From Crossaster papposus (lineage: Eukaryota > Echinodermata > Asteroidea > Velatida > Solasteridae), in contig JBAIAA010000544.1 of assembly GCA_037893245.1 (NCBI GenBank), positions 682,001 to 746,000 on the forward strand: DNA of 64,000 nt, in the 5' to 3' direction. Below are positions 61,501-63,712 of this stretch, one piece after another; the first letter of the stretch is position 1; every line of letters begins with the position of its first letter. Under the pieces are notes generated by a model. That model was not told the DNA's origin, did no database searches, and saw only the letters and a program-made list of their open reading frames with translations. Both the position numbers and the translations under genes were made by a program.

Positions 61501-62861
61501 GTTTTTACTGAGCAAGACTTTTGTTAGTCTTGGTTACAAGACGTACTAGCAGCCAATTGCGCTGCAGTGTATGCGATGCAGTGTGCATACGCCGTTGATG
61601 CGGGTGCCCTCCAACATAAGCCAACAAATTTCTGCTACTACATGTACATGTACATCTTGGCCAACTCGCATTTGAACAGCGTGTGACCTCGTATATAATT
61701 TAACAGACAGGTCAAAAAATAACGCTTGTGCACTGGAGGATGTTCATGTTTTAGTAATGAGAGTCAGGTAACGTATTCATGTACATGTACCATCGCATTA
61801 CACTCTTGCCAAACCCAGACAAACGATTCATGGTCACGTATTAATTGACAAAGACCACTGACCTGATGATTTTTTAGCTTTCCAAAACCTAGTTTCTTTG
61901 CTGTAACATTGATTGCTTTGTCCACGATCGGTTCGACCATGGTCCGACATTGCCGACCAAACGACGCGACGCTACACACACATCATGTCGGTACACATTT
62001 CGCGATGGGACGCTACAGAACCTAGACCAGTGAGTCAGCGTTTATTTGCGTGTTACGTCATGCGATTATGCACGCAACGTCACATGCGCAAATGCCACAC
62101 AGTTCTGCTCGGAATTTTTCAAGCGAATTTGTGAGTTGGCCAATACGTAGTAGCAGAATAGTTTTGGGCGTACGTTAGAGGGTGCAACCAGCCTATGCGC
62201 GCTGCATCGCTAGTCGGAAGTCATTCAGACATCAAGTGGTCGGTAAATATGTAATTCTCTGGACTTTCTTTCCCTAAAGGTAAAAAGAATTATCTGCCGC
62301 CAGCACAGCTTATGATGGGCTTTGGTTTCATGTTCAAGGTAGGAAATAGAATCCTGAAGGTTTAAGCATTTCTGAAATTTGGTCTAATCATCTTCAAGTT
62401 CCTATGTCCATTGAGAGTTTGCTTTGCTGATTTTCTGTACTGTGTGATATTAGCCATTTGTGGTTATTGTCTCACCTGAATGAAGTTGAGAAAGGGACTA
62501 TGCAATCACTATTTCTGTACGTAGTCCGTAGGTACATGTACTTTGTACGTGTCATTTTAAAGTCCAAGTTCAAACCTACGTACTAAGACCTTAGAGTAGA
62601 ACACTGTTATCATTGGACCGCAGTGCTGTATAATGCATGCACAGGTTGGCTGTGGACCATGTTCAGAGTGCCTACATCCGTCTCTGTACATTACTGTGCG
62701 AGAAGGGTCTAGAAAGAGCCAGAGGCAGAATTCAAAGGAGATGTTGATGATGTCATTTGATATCATTGCAGGTTGATGACTCTAGCGTCTGGAGGCATAA
62801 AGAGGAGAGGCGAGTACGAGGTATTGAGGACGATGGAATGTCTCTGGTGGACAGCTCAACG
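4496..62861 (+). CDS. NEMF: NEMF/Rqc2 homologue, ribosome quality control factor (21 exons, 3' end outside window)
   Basis: NEMF binds 60S subunits that carry a stalled peptidyl-tRNA, helps recruit the E3 ligase Listerin and directs template-free C-terminal tailing; it acts in the cytoplasm and was also linked to nuclear export. I joined 21 exons (listed separately) with GT/AG junctions and continuous phase into 669 codons. The start [10 protein letters not shown] matches the conserved family start. NFACT-N spans roughly residues 1-411; residues D9 and D96-R97 (GMDRVVD), which correspond to residues needed for tailing in Rqc2, are present. Residues 294-357 and 457-507 look like coiled coils, 411-456 is acidic then lysine-rich, and 507-639 is the NFACT-R domain with [14 protein letters not shown] and ITSAWW-like [11 protein letters not shown]. 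The human protein is about 1,070 residues, so the acidic linker and NFACT-C lie to the right of the window. No frameshift or stop was found. Exon boundaries are by eye; identity is very secure. Confidence 0.95.
4795..5545. repeat. Orphan ~16-bp minisatellite array in NEMF intron 1
   Basis: About 45 degenerate copies of units such as CCATTGCCACTCTGCC and CCATTGCCACTTCGCC, with blocks of homogenised variants (a pure CTCTGCC block at about 4940-5080). No inverted partner is present in the window, so this may be one arm of a foldback element that lost the other. Open frames through it are a by-product of the repeat. Confidence 0.8.
5608..7769. mobile_element. Foldback-type element C with ~250-bp arms of 21-bp repeats
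   Basis: Both ends begin TACGGTGGCTCGTATTCGCC in inverted orientation, followed by GCGTTATATCGC-type repeats of about 21 bp (left 5608-5860, right 7510-7769). The 6-bp sequence CGATTC flanks the element on both sides (5602-5607, 7770-7775). The arms match over about 250 bp. The unique centre (5880-7500) has no gene that I recognise. Confidence 0.85.
7770..8738. other. Rest of NEMF intron 1: C-run and TACTAC-rich dispersed repeat
   Basis: Contains a 20-base C run at about 7921-7940, and two direct, diverged copies of an ACTGCRTACTAC...TAGTATTTTGTAG sequence (about 8160-8200 and 8490-8540); a third copy is at 20110-20150. Not coding. Confidence 0.4.
8739..8807 (+). CDS. NEMF: NEMF exon 2
   Basis: Residues 20-43, including [20 protein letters not shown], the second conserved block of NFACT-N. 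Acceptor ACTAG, donor GGG|GTAAGC. Confidence 0.93.
9385..11158 (+). pseudogene. PHD-finger gene within the P-type element
   Basis: The best exon (about 9385-9720, donor CATG|GTAAGT) encodes an acidic lead ([18 protein letters not shown]) and then a PHD finger: [32 protein letters not shown] and GDWYCPKC, with all expected Cys/His ligands and the tryptophan pair. No in-frame ATG precedes it; an ATG at about 9406 (MAAYV) is in another frame, which a small indel could explain. Likely later exons: 10051-10238 (S/T/P-rich, a TAG at about 10209-10211 in its best frame), 10501-10589 (lysine-rich, [10 protein letters not shown]) and 11025-11158 ([20 protein letters not shown]), the last merging into a MITE. 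PHD fingers usually read histone H3 tails; whether this one does is unknown. Probably broken. Confidence 0.6.
11150..11278. mobile_element. TTAA-MITE fragment
   Basis: Right-hand part of the TTAACCAGTTCGCGCC family: GCTTGGGTGTGCTTCCCGGC, then AATAATCCCGACGCGAACTGG at the end. The left end is missing. Confidence 0.6.
11799..12300 (-). pseudogene. C-terminal exons of a P-element/THAP9-type transposase
   Basis: Two minus-strand exons join in phase. The first (about 12300-12258) encodes [11 protein letters not shown]. The second (12091-11799) continues with [20 protein letters not shown], then [20 protein letters not shown] and [15 protein letters not shown], and ends with a basic tail and stop. 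The block [21 protein letters not shown] is the hallmark C-terminal part of P-superfamily transposases. The N-terminal THAP, GTP-binding and catalytic regions are not found up to the right inverted repeat, so only a relic remains. Confidence 0.8.
13559..13704. repeat. 12-bp palindromic minisatellite
   Basis: Twelve nearly perfect copies of GCGTTCCGGAAT; each contains the palindrome TTCCGGAA. It lies about 125 bp upstream of NEMF exon 3. Because 12 is divisible by three, every frame through it is open, which gives false ORFs on both strands. Confidence 0.9.
13828..14056 (+). CDS. NEMF: NEMF exon 3
   Basis: Residues 43-119, the largest NFACT-N exon: [46 protein letters not shown] and ELYDR. 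It carries the D96-R97 pair. Acceptor CCTCAG, donor AGG|GTATAC (a weaker donor). A 12-bp array ends about 125 bp upstream. Confidence 0.95.
14110..14370. repeat. Dispersed repeat copy (long TTAA-element family)
   Basis: Shares CTGTTTTGATAATGCAACTT, TACAAGATGCCAACACT and a CGCCCGCCAT segment with copies at 15387-16390 and, in inverted orientation, 50435-50941. Noncoding. Confidence 0.5.
15230..15375 (+). CDS. NEMF: NEMF exon 4
   Basis: Residues 120-168, starting [17 protein letters not shown] and ending EPLPEPN. Acceptor CTTATAG, donor ACAG|GTAAAG. Confidence 0.93.
15521..15815 (-). mobile_element. tRNA-derived SINE
   Basis: On the minus strand the head contains an A-box-like GGTTGGCGTAGCGG (about 15800) and a B box GGTTCGAACCC (about 15750), then a body ending in a TTATTA microsatellite at 15524-15545. 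The 3' body (TGCCTAGAGCACTTTTGAGG) resembles that of the SINE at 21890. Not a functional tRNA gene. Confidence 0.65.
15833..16026. mobile_element. ~190-bp MITE with ~42-bp inverted repeats
   Basis: The left end CGTTCGGTTCAGACAGGCGT, followed by a second matching block (CGCCGAACCAAAT), is mirrored at 15978-16026. Noncoding. Confidence 0.75.
16723..16748. repeat. Long G homopolymer
   Basis: A run of about 25 G in NEMF intron 4. Comparable C or G runs are at 7921-7940, 10346-10366, 11661-11672 and 35820-35841. Lengths of such runs are unreliable in assemblies. Confidence 0.8.
16919..16986 (+). CDS. NEMF: NEMF exon 5
   Basis: Residues 168-191, [20 protein letters not shown]. Acceptor TTTTTAG after a long T tract, donor TTTG|GTAAGT. 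Confidence 0.9.
17358..17588. mobile_element. MITE with ~45-bp inverted repeats
   Basis: CTGGATGTGATTTCAACA and CAAAATCACATC on the left are mirrored on the right as GATGTGATTTTGG and TGTTGAAATCACATCCTG. The centre carries more copies of the word CACATCC. Lies in NEMF intron 5. Confidence 0.7.
17605..17700. mobile_element. One-ended copy of a hAT-type MITE
   Basis: Starts CAGGGATGTAGTCGATTCC and contains the CAAGTCCCTGTAAGTCC words of the complete element at 51709-51942; the second terminus is absent. Confidence 0.5.
18066..18172. repeat. 21-bp minisatellite
   Basis: Five copies of GGGGCATCGTGGCAATTCGC plus T, the first and last diverged. NEMF intron 5. Confidence 0.85.
18315..18362. repeat. 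15-bp triplicate
   Basis: Three copies of AGATGTTAATCCTCC, about 80 bp upstream of NEMF exon 6. Confidence 0.8.
18438..18527 (+). CDS. NEMF: NEMF exon 6
   Basis: Residues 191-221, including [20 protein letters not shown], a conserved NFACT-N segment. Acceptor CCTCAG, donor GCAG|GTACCT. Confidence 0.93.
18673..19088. repeat. Exact 208-bp tandem duplication
   Basis: Positions 18673-18880 and 18881-19088 are identical by eye. Each copy begins GGTAATTTTTTACGTCACGC and ends CTAAACTGACAGTCTT. Flanking sequence at 18560 and 19270 has a weak inverted match (GTTAACCCAAGTTT / AAACTCGGGTTAAA), so the duplicated piece may be inside an old DNA transposon. Noncoding. Confidence 0.9.
19493..19566 (+). CDS. 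NEMF: NEMF exon 7
   Basis: Residues 221-245, [20 protein letters not shown], corresponding to the helix before the GYIIQKRE block of vertebrate NEMF. Acceptor GTTACAG, donor AAG|GTATGG. Confidence 0.88.
20409..20479 (+). CDS. NEMF: NEMF exon 8
   Basis: Residues 246-269, [16 protein letters not shown] then DEDTELLT. Its donor (CTCAC|GTAAGT) opens the 21-kb intron 8. The residues on either side rejoin as LLTYTEYHPF, matching the uninterrupted family sequence, so no exon is missing in between. Confidence 0.93.
20925..21073. repeat. 24-bp minisatellite
   Basis: Six copies of GTTATTTCTTGTCAAGATGC followed by CCCC or CCCCC; copy length varies by one base in the C run. NEMF intron 8. Confidence 0.85.
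21132..21576. mobile_element. MITE, TATGTGACCGGCTC family
   Basis: The left end TATGTGACCGGCTCTACAAA is mirrored at 21548-21576. Related copies: a one-ended one near 28208 and a complete one at 57767-58334. Superfamily not assigned. Confidence 0.75.
21885..22200 (-). mobile_element. SINE body (tRNA head lost or degraded)
   Basis: Minus-strand body with CCTTAAGCAAGGCA, CTATTGCTTCGTCCTTCGGA and TTATCGCTAAGAGCAGGGGT, shared with the SINE at 46160-46452, ending near an A+T microsatellite at 21885. A clear A/B-box head was not seen. Confidence 0.6.
22200..23240. other. No gene seen; presumed 3' end of the tyrosine-recombinase element
   Basis: Unique-looking sequence with a TAGGGTTAG-rich stretch near 22700-22760 and a C-rich stretch near 22960-23020. 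The terminal repeats of the retrotransposon should lie here but I could not identify them. Confidence 0.3.
23242..24582 (-). pseudogene. Tyrosine recombinase (retrotransposon integrating enzyme), one in-frame stop
   Basis: Integrates the circular cDNA of the element by site-specific recombination. Two stretches lie in the same frame (24582-23980 and 23976-23242), separated only by a TGA codon at about 23977-23979, right after PIFSDKM. The catalytic domain shows the first arginine in [12 protein letters not shown], the box II HxxR in [17 protein letters not shown], and the final tryptophan/histidine and tyrosine in [16 protein letters not shown]. The N-terminal part ([14 protein letters not shown] and a [16 protein letters not shown] segment, possibly metal binding) may begin at a splice acceptor at 24474 instead of the ORF start. 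About 440 residues in total. Confidence 0.85.
24558..25388 (-). CDS. RNase H C-terminus fused to an SGNH/GDSL hydrolase domain
   Basis: The first 50 residues ([20 protein letters not shown], then WWPNLRPF) are the conserved end of the RT-RNase H polyprotein in tyrosine-recombinase elements. From about residue 105 there is an SGNH hydrolase fold: [11 protein letters not shown] carries the nucleophile serine (block I), [11 protein letters not shown] the GxND asparagine (block III), and [12 protein letters not shown] the Asp-x-x-His pair (block V). Such hydrolase domains have been described in some Ngaro-type elements; their role is unknown. The reading frame is uninterrupted and ends WRRAQGC at 24558, overlapping the recombinase frame. 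Catalytic residues look intact even though the rest of the element is broken. Confidence 0.75.
   Translation of the reverse strand: MGRYVFPPFVLIPALIRLFGEWGDIYVTMVVPKHSHPRLWWPNLRPFVRQSLRLAEARQPGVVEVPSRQGYVRDESGLPFELWAFRCFFPAAAGTLREPEILDRKSVLVVSDSMLRDIAHFGWPASLSVRLKVYGGAKLGELCRVVASLCKAGAPNIVVLHGGVNDIGRNSGHSANVDNLVKVFEVASRRFRVQFPGVHFVMSSVCQTGSPDTNRCVGSINSALRKLCAKSGWDFLSNDHIFQQDLRDQVHMTIWGSLKFHRHLQMFFNWRRAQGC
25355..25945 (-). pseudogene. RT thumb/connection and N-terminal RNase H, truncated
   Basis: Continues the reverse transcriptase in a different frame: a [20 protein letters not shown] segment after the catalytic motif, a connection region, then the first RNase H motif [14 protein letters not shown] (the aspartate of the active site). 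It stops ten residues later, and the matching end of RNase H follows at once in the next frame, so about the middle two thirds of RNase H seems deleted. Alternatively a donor-like GGCG|GTATGT marks an intron, but the downstream coding sequence begins inside it. Confidence 0.7.
25959..26882 (-). pseudogene. Reverse transcriptase (fingers-palm)
   Basis: Copies element RNA into DNA. Visible motifs: [14 protein letters not shown]; motif A in [16 protein letters not shown] with the catalytic aspartate; motif [13 protein letters not shown]; motif [11 protein letters not shown] with the aspartate pair. The start most likely comes from a splice acceptor (TTGCAG) at 26883 instead of an ATG. A TAG follows shortly after motif C and the next domain is in another frame, so the polyprotein is interrupted here by a frameshift or an unrecognised intron. 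Confidence 0.8.
27176..27667 (-). CDS. Gag, second exon, with CCHC zinc knuckle
   Basis: Nucleocapsid-like part of the retrotransposon gag. Opens at a good acceptor (CTCCAG) with [16 protein letters not shown] and ends with the zinc knuckle [14 protein letters not shown] (CX2CX4HX4C), after a GR-rich linker. 163 residues and a TAA or TAG-type stop at 27176. It joins in phase 0 to the first exon at 32973. Confidence 0.75.
   Translation of the reverse strand, partial: VLTALDVHRPLRMETGYDKNVAYVMSLLRKYASEFAPISTDDLKEKHLYANLLAECAKHVEKKTEGVAMYIYKSITGEDSDKRTRFARKHLGLSGPPVENRGRPMAGRGDAQAARYGPRAKSGFYRFSQTIGQRGGPGQLRGRDVCYRCQKRGHFARNCKEIM
27690..28580. other. Start of the presumed gag intron; MITE end
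   Basis: No coding signal. GTGACCGGCTCCACACAAAA at about 28210, then TTTCATTCACAGAAATG and AACTCCAAGGAAG near 28355-28510, are shared with the MITE at 57767-58334; this is a one-ended or diverged copy. Confidence 0.4.
29033..30764. mobile_element. 1.73-kb inverted-repeat element with a regularly spaced 20-bp core
   Basis: Terminal inverted repeats of 25 bp (29033-29057 and 30740-30764) share AGGTTGGGACAC and GGGTCATTCCA with one mismatch, and ATTT is duplicated at both sides (29029-29032, 30765-30768). No coding capacity. Inside, GTGTCCATGTTACGTCTG recurs at 29621, 29797, 29983, 30179 and 30546, and related words occur near 29241 and 29430 (the reverse-orientation GACGTAACA), all about 176-196 bp apart or a multiple. 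Confidence 0.85.
30891..31114. mobile_element. MITE inserted in the satellite
   Basis: The left end AAGGTAGAATACACCAT and right end ATGGTGTATCCTACCTT are inverted copies. The sequence next to the right end, on the reverse strand (TTGCTTGAATTATC), also occurs at 57654-57700, a one-ended relative (AAAGGTAGGATACACCATTG). Confidence 0.75.
32973..33359 (-). CDS. Probable first known exon of the retrotransposon gag
   Basis: An open exon of 129 codons with acceptor TTTTGTAG and donor CCCAG|GTATAA. The first part ([20 protein letters not shown], then [20 protein letters not shown]) looks like a small helical domain, perhaps SAM-like; the rest is a nuclear-signal-like KKRRH and an acidic, low-complexity tail. 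Phase 0 matches the zinc-knuckle exon at 27667, making a 292-residue product. That it belongs to this retrotransposon is inferred from strand, phase and position. An upstream exon with the start codon must exist but was not found. Confidence 0.5.
33993..38451 (+). CDS. THAP-domain DDE transposase of the ISL2EU-type element
   Basis: Four exons: 33993-34190, 35324-35448, 35935-36029, 37361-38451; all GT/AG, phase consistent, 502 residues. The THAP zinc finger (C2CH) is at the start: [19 protein letters not shown] and, across the first junction, FVCSKHF. A basic stretch ([10 protein letters not shown]) and a coiled coil ([17 protein letters not shown]) follow. The DDE_Tnp_4-type catalytic domain has its aspartates in [10 protein letters not shown] and MADKGFN and its glutamate in [16 protein letters not shown] likely binds the inverted repeats; the DDE domain cuts and joins DNA. 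No stop or frameshift was seen, so the enzyme could be active. It converges with the nuclease gene, overlapping none of its exons but nested in its introns' span. Confidence 0.88.
36499..40266 (-). CDS. SWIM zinc finger plus YqaJ-type nuclease, second protein of the ISL2EU-type element
   Basis: Four minus-strand exons: 40266-39926, 39626-39393, 38772-38631, 37275-36499; phases agree, 497 residues, no internal stop. A SWIM-type finger is rebuilt across the first junction ([16 protein letters not shown]). The last exon is a YqaJ (lambda-exonuclease-like, PD-(D/E)xK) domain: [28 protein letters not shown] with the catalytic aspartate, and [12 protein letters not shown] with the ExK pair, then [14 protein letters not shown]. 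Such proteins accompany the transposase in ISL2EU elements; processing of DNA ends is a reasonable guess but unproven. The third and fourth exons bracket the transposase's catalytic exon (37361-38451), which lies within this gene's intron on the other strand. A second ATG at 40260 is an alternative start. Confidence 0.87.
41684..41759 (+). CDS. NEMF: NEMF exon 9
   Basis: Residues 269-294, [20 protein letters not shown] then DSFNK. Acceptor GTTGCAG, donor AAG|GTAAAG. Confidence 0.93.
41811..42319. mobile_element. Truncated relative of the ISL2EU element with an expanded 23-bp array
   Basis: Aligns with 33791-34090: AGACCACGCCCCTT, ATTGACCAATC, CGCACACTTTTT, ATGGTTAAGCGATGTTGTTA (the THAP start), and ends within the first exon at TTTCCTAAGCC. 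The terminal repeat is diverged. Between, about eleven copies of a 23-bp unit (GTCCGACATAATGTTGCCAT plus TAG) fill 41876-42125, where the full element has only about two. The rest of the transposon is absent. Confidence 0.85.
42363..42760. mobile_element. Possible short MITE
   Basis: A weak inverted pair GGCCCCTTTC (about 42365) and GAAAGGGGCC (about 42743) bounds a noncoding stretch between the truncated ISL2EU copy and NEMF exon 10. Low confidence; no duplication seen. Confidence 0.3.
42903..42965 (+). CDS. NEMF: NEMF exon 10
   Basis: Residues 295-315, beginning [20 protein letters not shown]; start of the first coiled coil. Acceptor TTTACAG, donor CAG|GTAAAA. Confidence 0.93.
43095..43870. 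mobile_element. Outer MITE of a nested pair
   Basis: The ends GGTTCATAATTCATGC...CGAAGCAAAT and, inverted, ATTTGCTTCGCATTCGC...GAAGTATGAATT are imperfect inverted repeats. A short relative is at 52757-52866 (CAGTTTATACTCGTGTTGCG ... GAAGTATGAACC). Confidence 0.55.
43151..43780. mobile_element. Inner MITE with TAA target duplication (Harbinger-like)
   Basis: Ends AGCGCCGGTCACAACCCG and its inverse, with TAA on both sides (43148-43150 and 43781-43783), the 3-bp target typical of PIF/Harbinger. The interior is G+C-rich with many ACGTG words. It has landed inside the outer MITE. Confidence 0.75.
43925..44185. mobile_element. SINE fragment followed by a ~145-bp inverted repeat
   Basis: 43925-44035 shares CAGCCTCATATATAAATGAG and GATAAACGCACTG with the SINE at 46160. 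At 44042-44185, CAATTGTTGTCCGCTTCGAT and GTGGTT are mirrored by AACCACATCATAGCCGACAA and CAATTG, making a hairpin-capable MITE or palindrome. Confidence 0.55.
44859..44936 (+). CDS. NEMF: NEMF exon 11
   Basis: Residues 316-341, [20 protein letters not shown] then QLMKAQ; coiled coil. Acceptor ATTACAG, donor CAG|GTACAG. Confidence 0.93.
44937..46159. other. NEMF intron 11, first part; no gene seen
   Basis: Noncoding. The words TAAAACCAAAACAGCTTGG (45195) and GTATACACGAAATACAAGC recur near 48347 and 48565-48610, marking a dispersed repeat whose limits I could not set. Confidence 0.35.
46160..46452 (-). mobile_element. tRNA-derived SINE, complete-looking
   Basis: The minus-strand head has A box GGCCAAGCGGTTAAGAAC (46427-46443) and B box GAGTTCGAATCTCGG (46385-46399), then the body CCTTAAGCAAGGCACTG, ATTGCTTCGTCTTTCGGATG, TTATCGCTAAGAGAAGGGGT and a tail at about 46160. 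RNA polymerase III would drive it; this is a repeat, not a functional tRNA. Confidence 0.75.
46453..49351. other. NEMF intron 11, middle; no gene seen
   Basis: Several short ORFs, none with recognisable homology or splice context. A palindromic stretch at 47095-47160 (CTTGGAACC ... GGTTCCAAG) and a pair of related GGCATAAAACC / ATGGCGGC segments at 48140-48670 suggest old repeats. Confidence 0.35.
49352..49803. mobile_element. MITE, TATGTGACCTGGCA type
   Basis: The left end TATGTGACCTGGCACCACGA and the block GGTGGAAAGTCACA are mirrored at 49760-49803 (GTGCGACTTTCCACTC ... CCAGGTCATATA). Similar in its first bases to the 21132 family. A weaker candidate with TTGTGACCTACTCC / GGTCACAA ends lies at 58570-58985. 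Confidence 0.7.
50076..50180. mobile_element. TTAA-MITE fragment (left end)
   Basis: TTAACCAGTTCGCGCC at 50076 followed by the TTCCCGAGATTCAAAAC body; the right end is missing. Confidence 0.6.
50435..50941. mobile_element. Long member of the TTAA family
   Basis: The right end GGTGCGAACTGGTTAA matches the MITE terminus. The body is the reverse complement of the interrupted copy at 15387-16390 (TGCCAACATTCTG, CTACCCGCCATAAAATCT, ATACAATGGAGACAATGGAA). No coding sequence. Confidence 0.6.
51038..51257. mobile_element. TTAA-MITE, diverged copy
   Basis: TTAACCAGTTTTTCTG at the left, CCGGCACGAAACGGTTAA at the right, with the CACAAGCAAGGG body word. It ends about 50 bp before NEMF exon 12. Confidence 0.7.
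51305..51352 (+). CDS. NEMF: NEMF exon 12
   Basis: Residues 342-357, [16 protein letters not shown]. Only 48 bp long, separated from exon 11 by 6.4 kb. Acceptor TGGCAG, donor CTG|GTAAGT. Confidence 0.92.
51494..51654 (+). CDS. NEMF: NEMF exon 13
   Basis: Residues 358-411: [37 protein letters not shown] and TNHITMVLR, a highly conserved block. Acceptor AAACAG, donor AAG|GTCAGT. Confidence 0.95.
51709..51942. mobile_element. hAT-type MITE with exact 8-bp target duplication
   Basis: The ends CAGGGTTGTAGTCGAGTCC and GGACTCGACTACATCCCTG are inverted copies; GTACAAAG is repeated exactly at 51701-51708 and 51943-51950. Eight-bp duplications and a CAGGG start are typical of hAT elements. It begins 55 bp after NEMF exon 13. 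Confidence 0.88.
52051..52535. mobile_element. MITE with GGGGCCAATTTCATAGAGCT ends
   Basis: The 25-bp ends GGGGCCAATTTCATAGAGCT plus GCTTA are exactly mirrored at 52507-52535. A TTAA-MITE (52232-52473) lies inside it. Confidence 0.85.
52232..52473. mobile_element. TTAA-MITE, complete, nested
   Basis: TTAA, then CCAGTTCGCGCCGG at the left; CCGGCGCGAACTGG, then TTAA at the right. TTAA targets are typical of piggyBac elements; no transposase source is in the window. Body words: GCGTGGGTGTGCTTCCCGGC and TCGTTAAAAATAATCCCG. Confidence 0.88.
53686..53820 (+). CDS. NEMF: NEMF exon 14
   Basis: Residues 411-456: DPYEV, a glutamate run, a lysine-rich stretch, then [16 protein letters not shown] minisatellite pair starts about 45 bp after its donor (AGAAG|GTATGC). 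Confidence 0.93.
53856..54617. repeat. Head-to-head 11-bp minisatellites (foldback-like)
   Basis: The left block (about 53866-54062) is about 18 copies of CCAAGACCGTC; the right block (54077-54617) is about 49 copies of GATGGGCCGGG or GATGGACCGGG. The right unit's reverse complement matches the left unit at about 7 of 11 bases, so the two blocks can be read as a diverged inverted pair with almost no spacer. Variants are clustered (GGGCC in 54110-54410 and GGACC in 54410-54600). Long ORFs here are artefacts. Confidence 0.85.
54973..55036 (+). CDS. NEMF: NEMF exon 15
   Basis: Residues 456-477, [20 protein letters not shown]; start of the second coiled coil. Acceptor GTCCAG, donor AAG|GTTTGC. 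Confidence 0.93.
55037..56126. other. NEMF intron 15, first part; no gene seen
   Basis: Noncoding; the word TTAGTTACGTTACA recurs at 55680, 56055 and 56068. No repeat boundary could be set. Confidence 0.35.
56127..56378. repeat. Long hairpin (inverted repeat, ~75-bp arms)
   Basis: TTTACATCTGTATTCAAATG, TGGCAGTATGCGCAC and GTTTTACATAAATTT on the left (about 56131-56210) are mirrored in the same order at 56281-56372. Arms differ by a few bases and an about 10-bp insertion. Probably a MITE. Confidence 0.85.
56679..56855. mobile_element. TTAA-MITE, complete
   Basis: TTAACCAGTTCGCGCCGG at the left and CCGGCGCAATTGTTAA (one altered stretch) at the right; body as in the copy at 52232. It ends about 140 bp before NEMF exon 16. 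Confidence 0.82.
56995..57083 (+). CDS. NEMF: NEMF exon 16
   Basis: Residues 478-507, [20 protein letters not shown] then [10 protein letters not shown]. Acceptor TAACAG, donor CTG|GTAAGA. Confidence 0.94.
57767..58334. mobile_element. MITE, TATGTGACC family, carrying a TTAA-MITE
   Basis: The left end ATATGTGACCGACTCC and the right end GGAGTAAGTCGCATAT are imperfect inverted repeats. It contains the TTAA-MITE 57908-58085. Remaining body shares CTTGCATTGTGGG and TTTCATTCACAGAAATGTTG with relatives. Confidence 0.6.
57908..58085. mobile_element. TTAA-MITE, complete, nested, reverse orientation
   Basis: TTAACCAGTTCGCGCCAGG at the left and TGCGAACTGGTTAA at the right; the body is the reverse complement of the copy at 52232 (ATTATTTTTAACGAAACCCG). 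Confidence 0.85.
58429..58532 (+). CDS. NEMF: NEMF exon 17
   Basis: Residues 507-542, [20 protein letters not shown] then [14 protein letters not shown]; start of the NFACT-R RNA-binding domain. Acceptor GTGTAG, donor CAAG|GTAATA. Confidence 0.96.
59238..59427. mobile_element. TTAA-MITE, left end missing
   Basis: Begins within the body (GACGGATGATGC) and ends CCGGCGCGAACTGGTTAA. Also carries CACAAGCAAGGCCGGAAATG. Confidence 0.8.
59534..59942. mobile_element. MITE with TTAA targets, AGGGATCGTATACG family, copy 1
   Basis: TTAA and AGGGATCGTATACGTTTGGT at the left; ACCAAACGTATACGATCCCT and TTAA at the right. It ends about 65 bp before NEMF exon 18. A second copy is at 63352-63687. Confidence 0.88.
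60007..60182 (+). CDS. NEMF: NEMF exon 18
   Basis: Residues 542-600, the core of [46 protein letters not shown] and [10 protein letters not shown]. Acceptor TGGCAG, donor CAG|GTGAGA. Confidence 0.97.
60183..61147. other. NEMF intron 18; nothing recognised
   Basis: A+T-rich noncoding sequence without a repeat I can delimit. Confidence 0.4.
61148..61205 (+). CDS. NEMF: NEMF exon 19
   Basis: Residues 601-620, [19 protein letters not shown], nearly invariant in the family. Acceptor ATGCAG, donor AGAG|GTGAGT. Confidence 0.96.
61206..62279. other. NEMF intron 19; nothing certain
   Basis: Noncoding. A GATGCGGGTGCCCTCCAA word near 61598 resembles the first bases of the window (GATGCGGGCGCCCTCTAA), probably an old dispersed repeat. 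Confidence 0.35.
62280..62338 (+). CDS. NEMF: NEMF exon 20
   Basis: Residues 620-639, [20 protein letters not shown]; end of NFACT-R. Acceptor CTAAAG, donor AAG|GTAGGA. Confidence 0.95.
62772..62861 (+). CDS. NEMF: NEMF exon 21 (last one visible)
   Basis: Residues 640-669, [20 protein letters not shown] then [10 protein letters not shown]; start of the acidic linker. Acceptor TTGCAG, donor ACG|GTAAGG. No further exon was recognised before the window ends. Confidence 0.92.
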
Positions 62862-63351
62862 GTAAGGAGCACAAAAAGAATGTTGCAGCCTGACGCTGTT
62901 TTATTCTTGATATGTCATCTCAATGAAGGTCAATTTGTGCAAAGCCGTTAAAAAGACTTGATTGTGTGAAACCTTTCAAATTCTGTTAGGAAATGAGAAC
63001 ATTTTCTCAATTCTCTACAGACTTTGTACACTTCCCATTCTTTCCAAGAGCACCTTAATGGCATATCCGATCATTTGCTTTTTGTGCATTTGGTTCCTTT
63101 TCACTTAATCTACAGAAAAATATTTATTACAATTTTTCACACATAAAACCAGTGACAAACCATGCTGAACCTCTAGATCACACAATTTCATCAATTTTGC
63201 TACAAAATCTGTCAAAAGCCAGTTTGGTATTCAAAGTGCACATGAAGATTTGATGATATATTTTTTTTGAGACAAACATTTTATTGTATGCTCACAAAAG
63301 CATAGTGGGTACCAGCAAAATTTAAACAGAATATCATGTTCTAAAGTAACA

Positions 63352-63687
63352 TTAAAAGGATCGTATATGTTTGGTAATTGGAGCCCACTGTTTGTTTCAA
63401 TCCTATATAGTTATAGATATATACCATAAAACTAACCTGTAAAAATTTCATTTCAAAAGGTGTTAGCGATTTTGAGATATTGCCAAAAATCTGGATCGGT
63501 TATGTCCACGCAGAAAGAATAATCTGCGTTGGAATACACAATCTGAGAAACGTCACTGGAGTAACGCTTCTCAGATTCTCGGATAAAAAGTGCATTATAC
63601 TATCCAAAGCTGCTGTACTTTTTACAAAGTAGGTTTTTATTGCCATTAATTTTTGGAGTAATTACCAAACGTATTTGATCCCTTTAA
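63352..63687. mobile_element. MITE with TTAA targets, copy 2
   Basis: TTAA and AAGGATCGTATATGTTTGGT at the left; ACCAAACGTATTTGATCCCT and TTAA at the right; body 80-90% similar to copy 1 by eye, with two internal deletions. An (AAAC)n tract follows at 63686-63712. Confidence 0.85.
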
Positions 63688-63712
63688 ACAAACAAACAAA
63701 CAAACAAACAAA

